Under the pieces are notes generated by a model that saw only the letters and a program-made list of their open reading frames with translations, ran no database searches and was not told where the DNA came from. Both the position numbers and the translations under genes were made by a program. 5,188 bases of DNA from Euryarchaeota archaeon UBA124 (GTDB lineage Archaea > Thermoplasmatota > Poseidoniia > Poseidoniales > Poseidoniaceae), in contig DAPT01000134.1 in the NCBI GenBank assembly GCA_002502215.1, positions 1 through 5,188 of the forward strand, in the 5' to 3' direction. This document shows, one piece after another, positions 1 to 5,188 of this stretch. Within the stretch, counting starts at the first letter, position 1. The number at the start of each line of letters is the position of its first letter.

Positions 1-101
1 CGCAGTTCGATGAGTTCGTCAGGACCAAGACCGGGGGCACCGAGTTTAGGGATTTCAAAGGCTTCATTGAATTCAAGCAAGGACTTGACAATTGGGTTCA
101 T
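1..101 (-). CDS. N-terminal fragment of an unidentified protein, possibly MazG/PRA-PH-like pyrophosphohydrolase
   Basis: On the minus strand an ATG at 101 opens a frame that stays open to the left window edge and encodes 33 complete residues beginning MNPIVKSLLEFNEAF and continuing with a Gly/Pro-rich stretch and DELIEL. An in-frame TGA lies two codons upstream, so this ATG is the earliest possible start. The gene follows the ZIP transporter stop after 35 bases in the same direction and could be co-transcribed with it. The pattern 'EFxEAFxxP...' followed by an acidic helix start recalls the N-terminus of MazG-like or phosphoribosyl-ATP pyrophosphohydrolase-like proteins, but 33 residues are too few to decide. 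The coding status is fairly likely; the function is a guess. Confidence 0.5.
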   Translation of the reverse strand, partial: MNPIVKSLLEFNEAFEIPKLGAPGLGPDELIEL

Positions 102-136
102 GAATCAACTTCAGCGTTCACGGCACTTGATGGTTC

Positions 137-1255
137 TCAATGGCCATGCTCAAGCAAGCCTGCTGCATCTGCGCCCGCCAAAACAAGCACCATGCCGACA
201 GCACCGATCAGGACATAGAACAACGCAGTTCGACCGGTTTCAGGGTTGTGGATGTCTGGAAGTGTGTCAACTGCTGCGACATAGAGGAACGTTCCTGCCG
301 AGAACAACATGGCAAGACCTATCATGTGTGTTTCTAAATCGGAGAGTGCAAAGTATGCCAGCATCATCATGATTGGAGTTGCAAGTGAAAAGATGACAAC
401 ATCTCGAATTGAATCATTACGCTCTTTGCGTTCATGCATCGAGAACACACCAAGACTGAAGGCAGCAGGTGCTCGGTGAATGAGCACAGCGATGGCTACT
501 GTTGCAGTCAAGGCGACACTTCCTGTGGCAGCAGCAGCTCCAATGGCGACACCGTCGGTAGCAGAATGTAGAGTAAGCCCAAGAACAAGACGCCAACCAG
601 AATCGCTGTGATGAACGTGACCATGTCCATGATGATCATCATGATCGTGGTGCTCTTCGTGAACGGCGTGTCCAATTCCCGCTCCTTCAAGGACAAACAT
701 CAGCAAGAAACCTCCAAGGATGGCACCACCAAGCAACAATCCTGAGGCATGCTCATCGTGCTCATCCTCTTCGGAATGACCCACAGATGAAATGGCTGTT
801 TCAATCTCTTCAAGAGCAGTTGTTGCATTGATGAGTCCTTCTTCGTATTCTTCGATTGCATGCTCAACGGTTTCTTTCAAACCTTCGCTCTCATCTTCAT
901 GTTCTTCTTCATCATGCTCTTCCTCATGACCGTGACCATCGTGTGAAAGGAGACCCTCGATTTCCTCAATGGCCTCAGACTCGTTTACTTCTCCGTGGTT
1001 CAATTCGAGAAACACCAAAGCGATGGAACCAGCCAACGCCTCGTCGTTCTCTTTGTGCGAATCACTGGATGCGATTTCATACCCCTCAGGGATAACAATC
1101 AGCATGGCGGATGCAATAATAATTCCAGATGCGATTGCAGTGATCATTTTGAGGCGCTCTGGGTTCTCTTTTATCTTCGAAAAAACGGGAAGCAGTCCGG
1201 CGATTAAGGCTACGATTAGGGTAAGTCCAGCGTACAGAATTGGTGCAGAAGACAT
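137..1255 (-). CDS. ZIP-family (SLC39) divalent metal transporter, ZIP9-like, His-rich
   Basis: This 372-residue integral membrane protein probably moves Zn2+ or a similar divalent metal into the cytoplasm. Eight hydrophobic segments fit ZIP topology: about 4-24, 37-56, 172-192, 221-243, 246-270, 285-304, 312-330 and 343-363. Helix 4 carries the ZIP signature HSATDG (H230, D234). Helix 5 reads HRAPAAF (260-266) where most ZIPs have HExxH. That form, together with NPERLK/IPEG near helix 2 and MLFSAGTFLYVA (316-327), recalls human ZIP9 (SLC39A9), compared from memory. Two insertions stand out: residues 60-170 are very acidic with clustered His (105-119 and 160-169), and the helix 3-4 loop has 11 His among residues 196-216, a likely metal-binding loop. 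The protein ends in HGH. It is divergent from a NikR-like regulator 62 bp away, which suggests metal-dependent control. The family is secure; the metal and the direction of transport are inferred. Confidence 0.93.
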   Translation of the reverse strand: MSSAPILYAGLTLIVALIAGLLPVFSKIKENPERLKMITAIASGIIIASAMLIVIPEGYEIASSDSHKENDEALAGSIALVFLELNHGEVNESEAIEEIEGLLSHDGHGHEEEHDEEEHEDESEGLKETVEHAIEEYEEGLINATTALEEIETAISSVGHSEEDEHDEHASGLLLGGAILGGFLLMFVLEGAGIGHAVHEEHHDHDDHHGHGHVHHSDSGWRLVLGLTLHSATDGVAIGAAAATGSVALTATVAIAVLIHRAPAAFSLGVFSMHERKERNDSIRDVVIFSLATPIMMMLAYFALSDLETHMIGLAMLFSAGTFLYVAAVDTLPDIHNPETGRTALFYVLIGAVGMVLVLAGADAAGLLEHGH

Positions 1256-1317
1256 ACCCTTCCCTCGATTAATACATATTAGAAAATTGTTATTAATTTC
1301 CTTCCAATCGGGATGGT
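1256..1317. promoter_or_regulatory. Divergent promoter/operator region between ZIP transporter and NikR-like regulator
   Basis: This 62-bp spacer is strongly A/T-rich in its middle (1268-1299) and must hold the signals for both flanking genes. TTATTAAT at 1290-1297 lies about 21-28 bases before the regulator ATG, and the A/T block around 1270-1281 lies a similar distance before the transporter ATG on the other strand. Both are the right distance for archaeal TATA boxes that give leaderless or very short-leader transcripts. A perfect 5-bp inverted repeat with a 2-base spacer (TAATACATATTA, 1270-1281) and a looser one (AAATT 1284-1288 / AATTT 1295-1299) could serve as operator half-sites for a dimeric ribbon-helix-helix protein. 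A/T-rich DNA produces such repeats easily, so the operator role is speculative. Confidence 0.55.
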
Positions 1318-1743
1318 ATGAGCCGTGTCCTCTCGTTCAGCACAGATGATGCATTTGCAAATCAATTATCCAGATTGATTCAAGATTCGGGTTATTCCAA
1401 TCGAAGTCTTTTCTTGCGTGATGCAAGTTTGCATTTTGCAGAAGCAAAGCAACGTGGGTCGATCGAAACGATGGACAACGAGATTGTTCTCGAAGGAACG
1501 ATGATCATCTACTATCAGCACGGAATCGAAAGCAAACTGATGGATTTGCGTCATTCACACGAGCTTGAAGTGTTTTCTTTTCATCACAATTGTTTGACAA
1601 AAAGTCACTCATGCGTTGACACATTACAGTTGAGTGGAACGGCGAAATCCCTGCGCAGTGCAATGGAGAAATTGAACGATATTCGGGATGTTGACAAGGT
1701 CGAATTCGTCTCGGCACCTCTCCGAGATCACGGCTGTTGCTGA
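1318..1743 (+). CDS. nikR: NikR/CopG-family metal-responsive transcriptional regulator
   Basis: This 141-residue protein has the length and two-domain plan of NikR. Residues 1-45 form a ribbon-helix-helix DNA-binding domain: a strand with RVLSFS, then two helices (about 10-24 and 28-43). Residues about 55-135 form an ACT-like ligand and tetramerisation domain with alternating strands and a helix at 108-121. The metal region is rich in ligands: H79, H81, H89, H90, C92, H97 and C99, with a terminal DHGCC. Compared from memory with E. coli NikR (H76, H87, H89, C95), H89 and C99 match the second and last ligands, but the segment between them is two residues longer and the middle ligand is shifted, so nickel specificity is uncertain. 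It is divergent from the ZIP transporter, its probable target, and convergent with ubiA (6-bp gap). The start is preceded by GGATGGT directly before the ATG, so it may be leaderless. Confidence 0.88.
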   Translation: MSRVLSFSTDDAFANQLSRLIQDSGYSNRSLFLRDASLHFAEAKQRGSIETMDNEIVLEGTMIIYYQHGIESKLMDLRHSHELEVFSFHHNCLTKSHSCVDTLQLSGTAKSLRSAMEKLNDIRDVDKVEFVSAPLRDHGCC

Positions 1744-1749
1744 AAGGAA

Positions 1750-2667
1750 TCAATCTTCCAATCCAGTTGGGACCTCAATTGCAAAGCCTACGATAAGTGA
1801 GGCAAGTAAGACCCATCCCGTTAACATGGATACTCGAAACAGTGTAGTTTGGAAGTCCGAGAAACTGTCCTTTCTGAGAACGACGTAGATGTTGGCAATT
1901 GCCATTAAACCCGACGCAGCAAGGAACCAAATTCCTTCCATTGGATCAGAGAAAGCGAAACAAGCGAACCACAAGAGCGTGAGTTGTATCGTCGTTCGAG
2001 TTGTTGCTCGCTCACCGAATTTTGATGGAAAGGAATGGATGCCTTGCTCACGGTCACTTTCGACATCCATTCGTGCGTAGTTGATGTCAAACGCTGCAAT
2101 CCAGAGTGCTACTCCGAGTGAAATAGGTAAGATGGTTGGCGCCCAAAGGAACTCAGTTTGCGTATCGAATAGACCTGTGATGGCCGCCCATCCATGCGTA
2201 TCTGCAGCGATGGCTACCCATGCACCAGCTGGAGCGAGTCCAAGACAAAGGCCGAGCCAGAAATGGCACAACCACGTAAATCGCTTCATGTAAGGGTAGA
2301 TCACGAACGCAAGGACAGGTAGCCAGGCCATCATCAAAGCTACTTCATTGAGCAAGCCAGCACTGATGAGGAGCATCAGCAAGAACACGGCTGAGAGAAT
2401 CCAAGCCGTCTGCATGCTCATTGTACCTGATGCAAGGTGTCGGCCTTGTGTTCGAGGATTTGCAGCGTCAATATCTCGATCGATGATCCTGTTCAAAGTC
2501 ATCGCAAGTCCACGGGCGCCGACGGCAGCAAGGAGAATCCAGAGAAGATCGATGCCATACCCGTGATTAAATTCCCCACTCGCGATGAGGTAGCCGATAA
2601 GAACAAAAGGTAGCGAAAACAGCGTATGTTCGATTTTCACGAACTCAGCGATTTGCTTTACGTTCAT
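1750..2667 (-). CDS. ubiA: UbiA-family aromatic prenyltransferase (MqnP-like)
   Basis: This 305-residue membrane enzyme is predicted to attach a polyprenyl chain to an aromatic acid during quinone synthesis. Both Asp-rich motifs that bind Mg-diphosphate are intact: N59-R-I-I-D63-R-D65-I-D67, followed by NPRT, and D194...D201-x3-D205, followed by GIHSFPSKFG (209-218). About eight or nine hydrophobic helices surround them (first near 15-32, last near 277-297). The N-terminal KIEHTLFSLPF and the NRIIDRDID-NPRT wording resemble the MqnP/UbiA-like group of the futalosine menaquinone pathway. Lipid-forming UbiA relatives (DGGGP synthase) are a less likely alternative. The frame stays open another 87 codons upstream, but that stretch overlaps the ubiD 3' end. 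The chosen ATG has GGTGA four bases before it and starts exactly where homologs start. It follows ubiD by 4 bases, so the two are probably co-translated. Confidence 0.93.
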   Translation of the reverse strand: MNVKQIAEFVKIEHTLFSLPFVLIGYLIASGEFNHGYGIDLLWILLAAVGARGLAMTLNRIIDRDIDAANPRTQGRHLASGTMSMQTAWILSAVFLLMLLISAGLLNEVALMMAWLPVLAFVIYPYMKRFTWLCHFWLGLCLGLAPAGAWVAIAADTHGWAAITGLFDTQTEFLWAPTILPISLGVALWIAAFDINYARMDVESDREQGIHSFPSKFGERATTRTTIQLTLLWFACFAFSDPMEGIWFLAASGLMAIANIYVVLRKDSFSDFQTTLFRVSMLTGWVLLASLIVGFAIEVPTGLED

Positions 2668-2671
2668 ACCC

Positions 2672-2676
2672 TCACC
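2672..2676 (-). promoter_or_regulatory. Ribosome binding site of ubiA, overlapping the ubiD stop codon
   Basis: On the minus strand GGTGA lies four bases before the ubiA ATG and its TGA is the ubiD stop codon. It matches the core complementary to an archaeal/bacterial 16S 3' end (CACCTCC). This fixes the ubiA start at 2667 against a longer open frame and suggests translational coupling of the two genes. Confidence 0.7.
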
Positions 2677-4633
2677 TGAATTCCAAGTGCGGGGGCCATT
2701 GGTATTTGTCAAGTTCGGGATGTTTGCGGACCGCTTCCAATGTTTCATCGGAATGCATGGTAACGGCAGGCCATCGACGTACACCGTGTTCGCTTGATGG
2801 AATGGGCGTGGTAGCATCCCAGCACATTCGCTCCTTCTCGTCATCAAACGTAAGTCCACGACCAACATCGAAGCGAGACGTGAGTTGCCACAGCAATCGA
2901 CGACGAGCCTTTTCACAGTGCAAATCAAGATCGTCGTTGGTGATGAATAACCATCGCAAAGAAGAGGAAGAATCCAATTGCCAAATTTGATTTTTCAATT
3001 GCTCTATTTTTTCTCGACGAGCCGTTTCTGCAGCGTCGTTTGAAGCGTCTGAACCATCCCTTGGGGATGGTGAAGCTGGAACGTTCGTTGTGACGACGAG
3101 CATACTGTCTCGAAGCATGCGTGCATCTGAAACGTCATCCAATGCGAGAACAGAATCAAGTCCATCGAAGGAAGGTGCAGGTTCAAGCCCCTGCCTCCAA
3201 GCAGGTACTTCTTGCTTGAACGAACCTTCAAGCGGATCATTTGACGAACGGGGGTCGGCTGCTGCAAGCGTTGTTGCATCGATGAGAAGTTTCGAGTGAA
3301 CATTCTCATACGGGCTTGCAGCTTCAAGCGAATCGGCTACCATGCCATCAAGAACAATCACATCGGTTGCAATGTGGACGTTGTTGTTCATGGCATCGAG
3401 GAGTGCTTCCAAATCCTTTGGGTCTTGGTCTGGGTCAACGACTATCATGCTCTTGAGGAACATCATTTGGCCAGCACCGAACAATCCGAGAGCGGTCTTC
3501 CTTCCTTGTCGAGGGTAGCGTTGCTTTGATGCAACGATAGCAAGGTTGTGGAATCCGGTTTCAAGGGGGAGATGAACGCCGATGACATCCCGATGTTGGA
3601 ATCGTAGAACGGGAGAAAATTGTCGTCCAATAGCCTCACCCAAGTATCCGTCTTCCATTGGAGGAAGGCCAACAATGGTCGCAGGAAGCATCGCATCCTT
3701 ACGATGCGTAATGGCTGTGACGTGAAGGACAGGATACTGCCCTGTGAGGGAATAGAATCCGAAGTGGTCTCCGAATGGCCCTTCAGTTCGTGTTTCACCA
3801 GGAATGCAATAACCCTCGATGACGATGTCTGCCTCTGCTGGTACCATGAGGTCTTGGCTAACAGCCTTGGTAATTCGCAGGGAACGTCGGCCCAGGATTC
3901 CCGCAAACTGGTATTCGCTCAGATTGTCTGGAAGAGGGGCGATAGCCGAGAAGATGAGTTCTGGAGGGCCGCCGATGCAGATGGCAACCGGCATCCGTTC
4001 TCCACTGGCAGCAGCATGATCTGCGGCATGCTTGTGAATCTGCCAATGCAATCCGATGTTCTTCTCATCGAAGACTTGGGCACGATACATACCGAGATTG
4101 TGATCCCCTGTCTTCGGGTCTTTGGTCACGACCAAGGGCAGTGTCACGAAGTGACCCCCGTCCATCGGCCACGTCTTTGGAATAGGGAGTTTGGTCAAAT
4201 CAGGATTCTTCATCCGAACTTGTTGACAAGGGGCCGCAAACCGCTTTTTTCGAGGTGGCATTGCAAATGCATCACGGGCGAGCGGGAGTGCCTTCCATGG
4301 CATTTTGACAAAGGTACCAATGTCTGGCTTCATCATCGCAGTCATGCGGTCGCCAACTTCTGTTTCGTGCGAGGCACCCAATGCATCCAAAGTTCGTTGA
4401 TGACTACCAAAGAGGTTCATGACCAGGGGCATAGGAGAAATCGATCCATCTGCCAGACGTGGTTGCTCAAAGACGACAGCAGGGCCATCGTTCTTGACCA
4501 GAAGGTCAGCGATGGCACCCGCCTCGTAGGCGACGTCAACCGGACGGTTGATGCGCAGCACCTCACCTCTCTTTTCGAGATGCTTCAGAAATCGCCGTAG
4601 ACGTACCCAAGCCACAACCCACCGACAGGCCAT
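2672..4633 (-). CDS. ubiD: UbiD-family prenylated-FMN decarboxylase (MqnL-like), long form
   Basis: This 653-residue cytoplasmic enzyme is predicted to remove the carboxylate from a prenylated aromatic acid, the step after UbiA, using prenylated FMN supplied by a UbiX partner not present here. Residues 10-30 match the usual N-terminus (RLRRFLKHLEKRGEVLRI). Judged from memory against Fdc1, the metal/prFMN ligands N179, H202 and E240 and the catalytic R184 (NLGMYR), E284 and D289 (EGPFGDH) are all present; Asp at the last position is common in UbiD proteins. The C-terminal domain resumes at about 555-650 (FITNDDLDLH, WDATTPIP). Residues about 460-555 form a polar, Ser/Asp-rich segment ending in a charged helix (536-552), which makes the protein longer than the roughly 490-residue E. 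coli UbiD. ATG 4633 is preceded directly by an in-frame TAA. A GTG at 4615 with GGTGG three bases before it is a credible alternative start and would remove six atypical residues. Confidence 0.93.
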   Translation of the reverse strand: MACRWVVAWVRLRRFLKHLEKRGEVLRINRPVDVAYEAGAIADLLVKNDGPAVVFEQPRLADGSISPMPLVMNLFGSHQRTLDALGASHETEVGDRMTAMMKPDIGTFVKMPWKALPLARDAFAMPPRKKRFAAPCQQVRMKNPDLTKLPIPKTWPMDGGHFVTLPLVVTKDPKTGDHNLGMYRAQVFDEKNIGLHWQIHKHAADHAAASGERMPVAICIGGPPELIFSAIAPLPDNLSEYQFAGILGRRSLRITKAVSQDLMVPAEADIVIEGYCIPGETRTEGPFGDHFGFYSLTGQYPVLHVTAITHRKDAMLPATIVGLPPMEDGYLGEAIGRQFSPVLRFQHRDVIGVHLPLETGFHNLAIVASKQRYPRQGRKTALGLFGAGQMMFLKSMIVVDPDQDPKDLEALLDAMNNNVHIATDVIVLDGMVADSLEAASPYENVHSKLLIDATTLAAADPRSSNDPLEGSFKQEVPAWRQGLEPAPSFDGLDSVLALDDVSDARMLRDSMLVVTTNVPASPSPRDGSDASNDAAETARREKIEQLKNQIWQLDSSSSLRWLFITNDDLDLHCEKARRRLLWQLTSRFDVGRGLTFDDEKERMCWDATTPIPSSEHGVRRWPAVTMHSDETLEAVRKHPELDKYQWPPHLEFR

Positions 4634-4740
4634 TTACCTTTGAATCGTCGCATTTGCTCATGAGCAAATCCTCGTCGGTTTGTCTACAGATTCTCTGAAA
4701 TCATCGAATAGTTAGTATCAGCTGAAAATAGTGATGATAA
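4634..4740 (-). promoter_or_regulatory. Probable leader/promoter region of the ubiD-ubiA operon
   Basis: This 107-bp spacer separates the stop of the small membrane protein gene from the ubiD ATG. It is the only non-coding gap before ubiD, so if ubiD-ubiA has its own promoter it lies here. The upstream part is A/T-rich on the minus strand (CTATTTTC and CTAACTATTC), but no clear TATA box stands out. The downstream part holds the perfect palindrome. The T-run soon after the upstream stop could also help end transcription of the preceding genes, though no hairpin supports it. Confidence 0.35.
4652..4669. repeat. Perfect 18-bp palindrome upstream of ubiD
   Basis: ATTTGCTCATGAGCAAAT is exactly self-complementary, with nine bases per arm and no spacer. 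It ends 18 bases before the ubiD ATG at 4633, inside the only spacer of the ubiD-ubiA operon. A spacerless palindrome would make a poor RNA hairpin loop, so a binding site for a dimeric regulator is the likelier meaning if it is functional. No matching gene for such a regulator can be pointed to in the window. Confidence 0.6.
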
Positions 4741-5001
4741 CTAGCGTATTCCACCACGTAAGTGTGCTGAGACGGCATATCCTGTTTCACCAACAGGGGT
4801 TGCGGATCTTGATGTTTTCATAAGGTAAATTCCTAGAGGAATGAATACAAAAGGAATCAATGTTGCTATTAGACTAATTTCATCATGCATGAGGAAGTCA
4901 ACAAACATCAAAACGAGGAGTCCTGCACCTAACCAAAGGATTAGCATGCCGAAAACATATCTTAAATCCACGTCTTTCTTATCGACCTTTATCTGCATCA
5001 T
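4741..5001 (-). CDS. Small two-helix membrane protein of unknown function
   Basis: This frame encodes 86 residues with a charged start (MMQIKVDKKD), a first membrane helix at about 15-37, a short acidic turn (DEIS near 40-43), a second helix at about 43-62 with IPFVFIPLGIY, and a basic, Gly-ending tail. Positive charges flank both termini, so a hairpin with both ends in the cytoplasm is expected. I do not recognise the family. Coding status is supported by the clean membrane hairpin and by GGTGA three bases before the ATG. The second ATG at 4998 is an equally possible start and differs by one residue. The gene lies 18 bases downstream of the membrane-anchored protein at the right edge and in the same direction, so the two probably share a transcript. 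Confidence 0.75.
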   Translation of the reverse strand: MMQIKVDKKDVDLRYVFGMLILWLGAGLLVLMFVDFLMHDEISLIATLIPFVFIPLGIYLMKTSRSATPVGETGYAVSAHLRGGIR

Positions 5002-5004
5002 AGT

Positions 5005-5009
5005 TCACC
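5005..5009 (-). promoter_or_regulatory. Ribosome binding site of the small membrane protein gene
   Basis: GGTGA on the minus strand sits three bases before the ATG at 5001. It is the same pentamer seen before ubiA, which supports the reality of this short gene and its start. Confidence 0.65.
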
Positions 5010-5019
5010 AGTAATGCAG

Positions 5020-5188
5020 CTATTCTTCCTCAACCAACGTCTTCTTCTCAGGTTGCATGAGCAGGAGCCCTAGACCAATTGCAGAAACGATGGCCATGGC
5101 CATGGCAATCAGCTGGGTTGTCGATTCTGCTCCCGAGTCCTGGTTTTGTGTTTCTGACTGTGCATCGTCGTGTGTGTGGTTGCCATCG
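5020..5188 (-). CDS. C-terminal end of a membrane-anchored protein, unknown function (partial)
   Basis: A minus-strand frame enters from the right edge and ends at a TAG (5020-5022), giving 55 visible residues. They run from a polar linker (DGNHTHDDAQSETQNQ and a following Ser/Glu/Thr stretch) into one membrane helix (about 25-44, rich in Ala, Ile, Leu and containing MAMAIVSAIG), then a short charged tail MQPEKKTLVEEE. This is the layout of a single-pass, C-terminally anchored protein whose main domain would be outside the cell: a flexible acidic linker, an anchor, then lysines on the cytoplasmic side. The missing N-terminal part prevents any functional call. It lies 18 bases upstream of the two-helix membrane protein gene, which suggests an operon. 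The frame was found by direct translation; the coherent linker-helix-charge pattern makes it likely to be real. Confidence 0.7.
   Translation of the reverse strand, partial: DGNHTHDDAQSETQNQDSGAESTTQLIAMAMAIVSAIGLGLLLMQPEKKTLVEEE

Noticed and set aside
10..372. A 120-codon plus-strand frame at the left end
   Set aside because: It lies antisense to the ZIP gene and to the left-edge gene fragment, and its composition shows no recognisable domain.
1353..1362. ATTTGCAAAT palindrome
   Set aside because: Ten bases long and inside the nikR coding sequence; expected by chance, and lacking the central six bases of the longer palindrome before ubiD.
1744..1749. Possible bidirectional terminator between nikR and ubiA
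   Set aside because: Only six bases separate the convergent stops and no stem-loop or clear T-run was seen there.
2668..2928. An 87-residue N-terminal extension of the UbiA frame
   Set aside because: It overlaps the conserved C-terminal domain of UbiD in another frame, has no UbiA-like sequence, and a good ribosome binding site precedes the internal ATG at 2667.
3620..4600. A 326-codon open frame on the plus strand inside ubiD
   Set aside because: It lies wholly antisense to a UbiD gene with intact catalytic motifs, and its translation is rich in Cys, Arg, His and Trp with no domain pattern, as expected of a shadow frame.
4563..4661. A 32-codon minus-strand frame starting at the ATG inside the palindrome (MSKCDDSKV...)
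   Set aside because: It overlaps the start of ubiD out of frame, has no ribosome binding site of note and ends after 32 codons; a chance frame or at most an untested leader peptide.
5090..5106. Tandem ATGGCC repeat (nearly three copies)
   Set aside because: It encodes Met-Ala repeats within the predicted membrane anchor and is too short to be a meaningful repeat element.

Overview
The window most likely comes from an archaeon, and marine Euryarchaeota such as the Marine Group II/III (Poseidoniales-like) relatives of Thermoplasmata are the best guess. The pointers are a NikR-family ribbon-helix-helix regulator, GGTGA-type ribosome binding sites a few bases before two starts, A/T-rich TATA-like intergenic DNA, acidic proteins, and a UbiA/UbiD pair of the type used to make menaquinone-like quinones. 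This placement is inference; there is no rRNA gene or other firm taxonomic marker in the window.

Layout, left to right. (1) A gene start cut by the left edge (1-101, minus), possibly a MazG-like pyrophosphohydrolase. (2) A ZIP-family metal transporter (137-1255, minus) resembling the eukaryotic ZIP9 branch, with a large acidic/His-rich insertion and a second His-rich loop. (3) A 62-bp A/T-rich divergent promoter region (1256-1317). (4) A NikR-like metal-responsive regulator (1318-1743, plus). (5) Convergent with it, after a 6-bp gap, a UbiA-family prenyltransferase (1750-2667, minus). It is preceded by a long UbiD-family prenylated-FMN decarboxylase (2672-4633, minus), with only 4 bases between them, so these two form a tight operon. 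(6) A 107-bp spacer holding a perfect 18-bp palindrome just before ubiD. (7) A small two-helix membrane protein (4741-5001, minus). (8) The C-terminal end of a membrane-anchored protein cut by the right edge (5020-5188, minus).

Two functional themes emerge. The first is metal homeostasis: the divergent regulator and ZIP transporter probably form a sensor-transporter pair, but the regulator's metal site is spaced differently from classical NikR and the transporter lacks the usual HExxH-type motif, so the metal cannot be named. The second is quinone biosynthesis: UbiA attaches the isoprenoid tail to an aromatic acid and UbiD removes the ring carboxylate, most like MqnP/MqnL of the futalosine route. 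The two right-hand membrane proteins are unassigned. No RNA genes, mobile elements or CRISPR arrays were seen, and no stretch longer than 300 bases lacks a gene.
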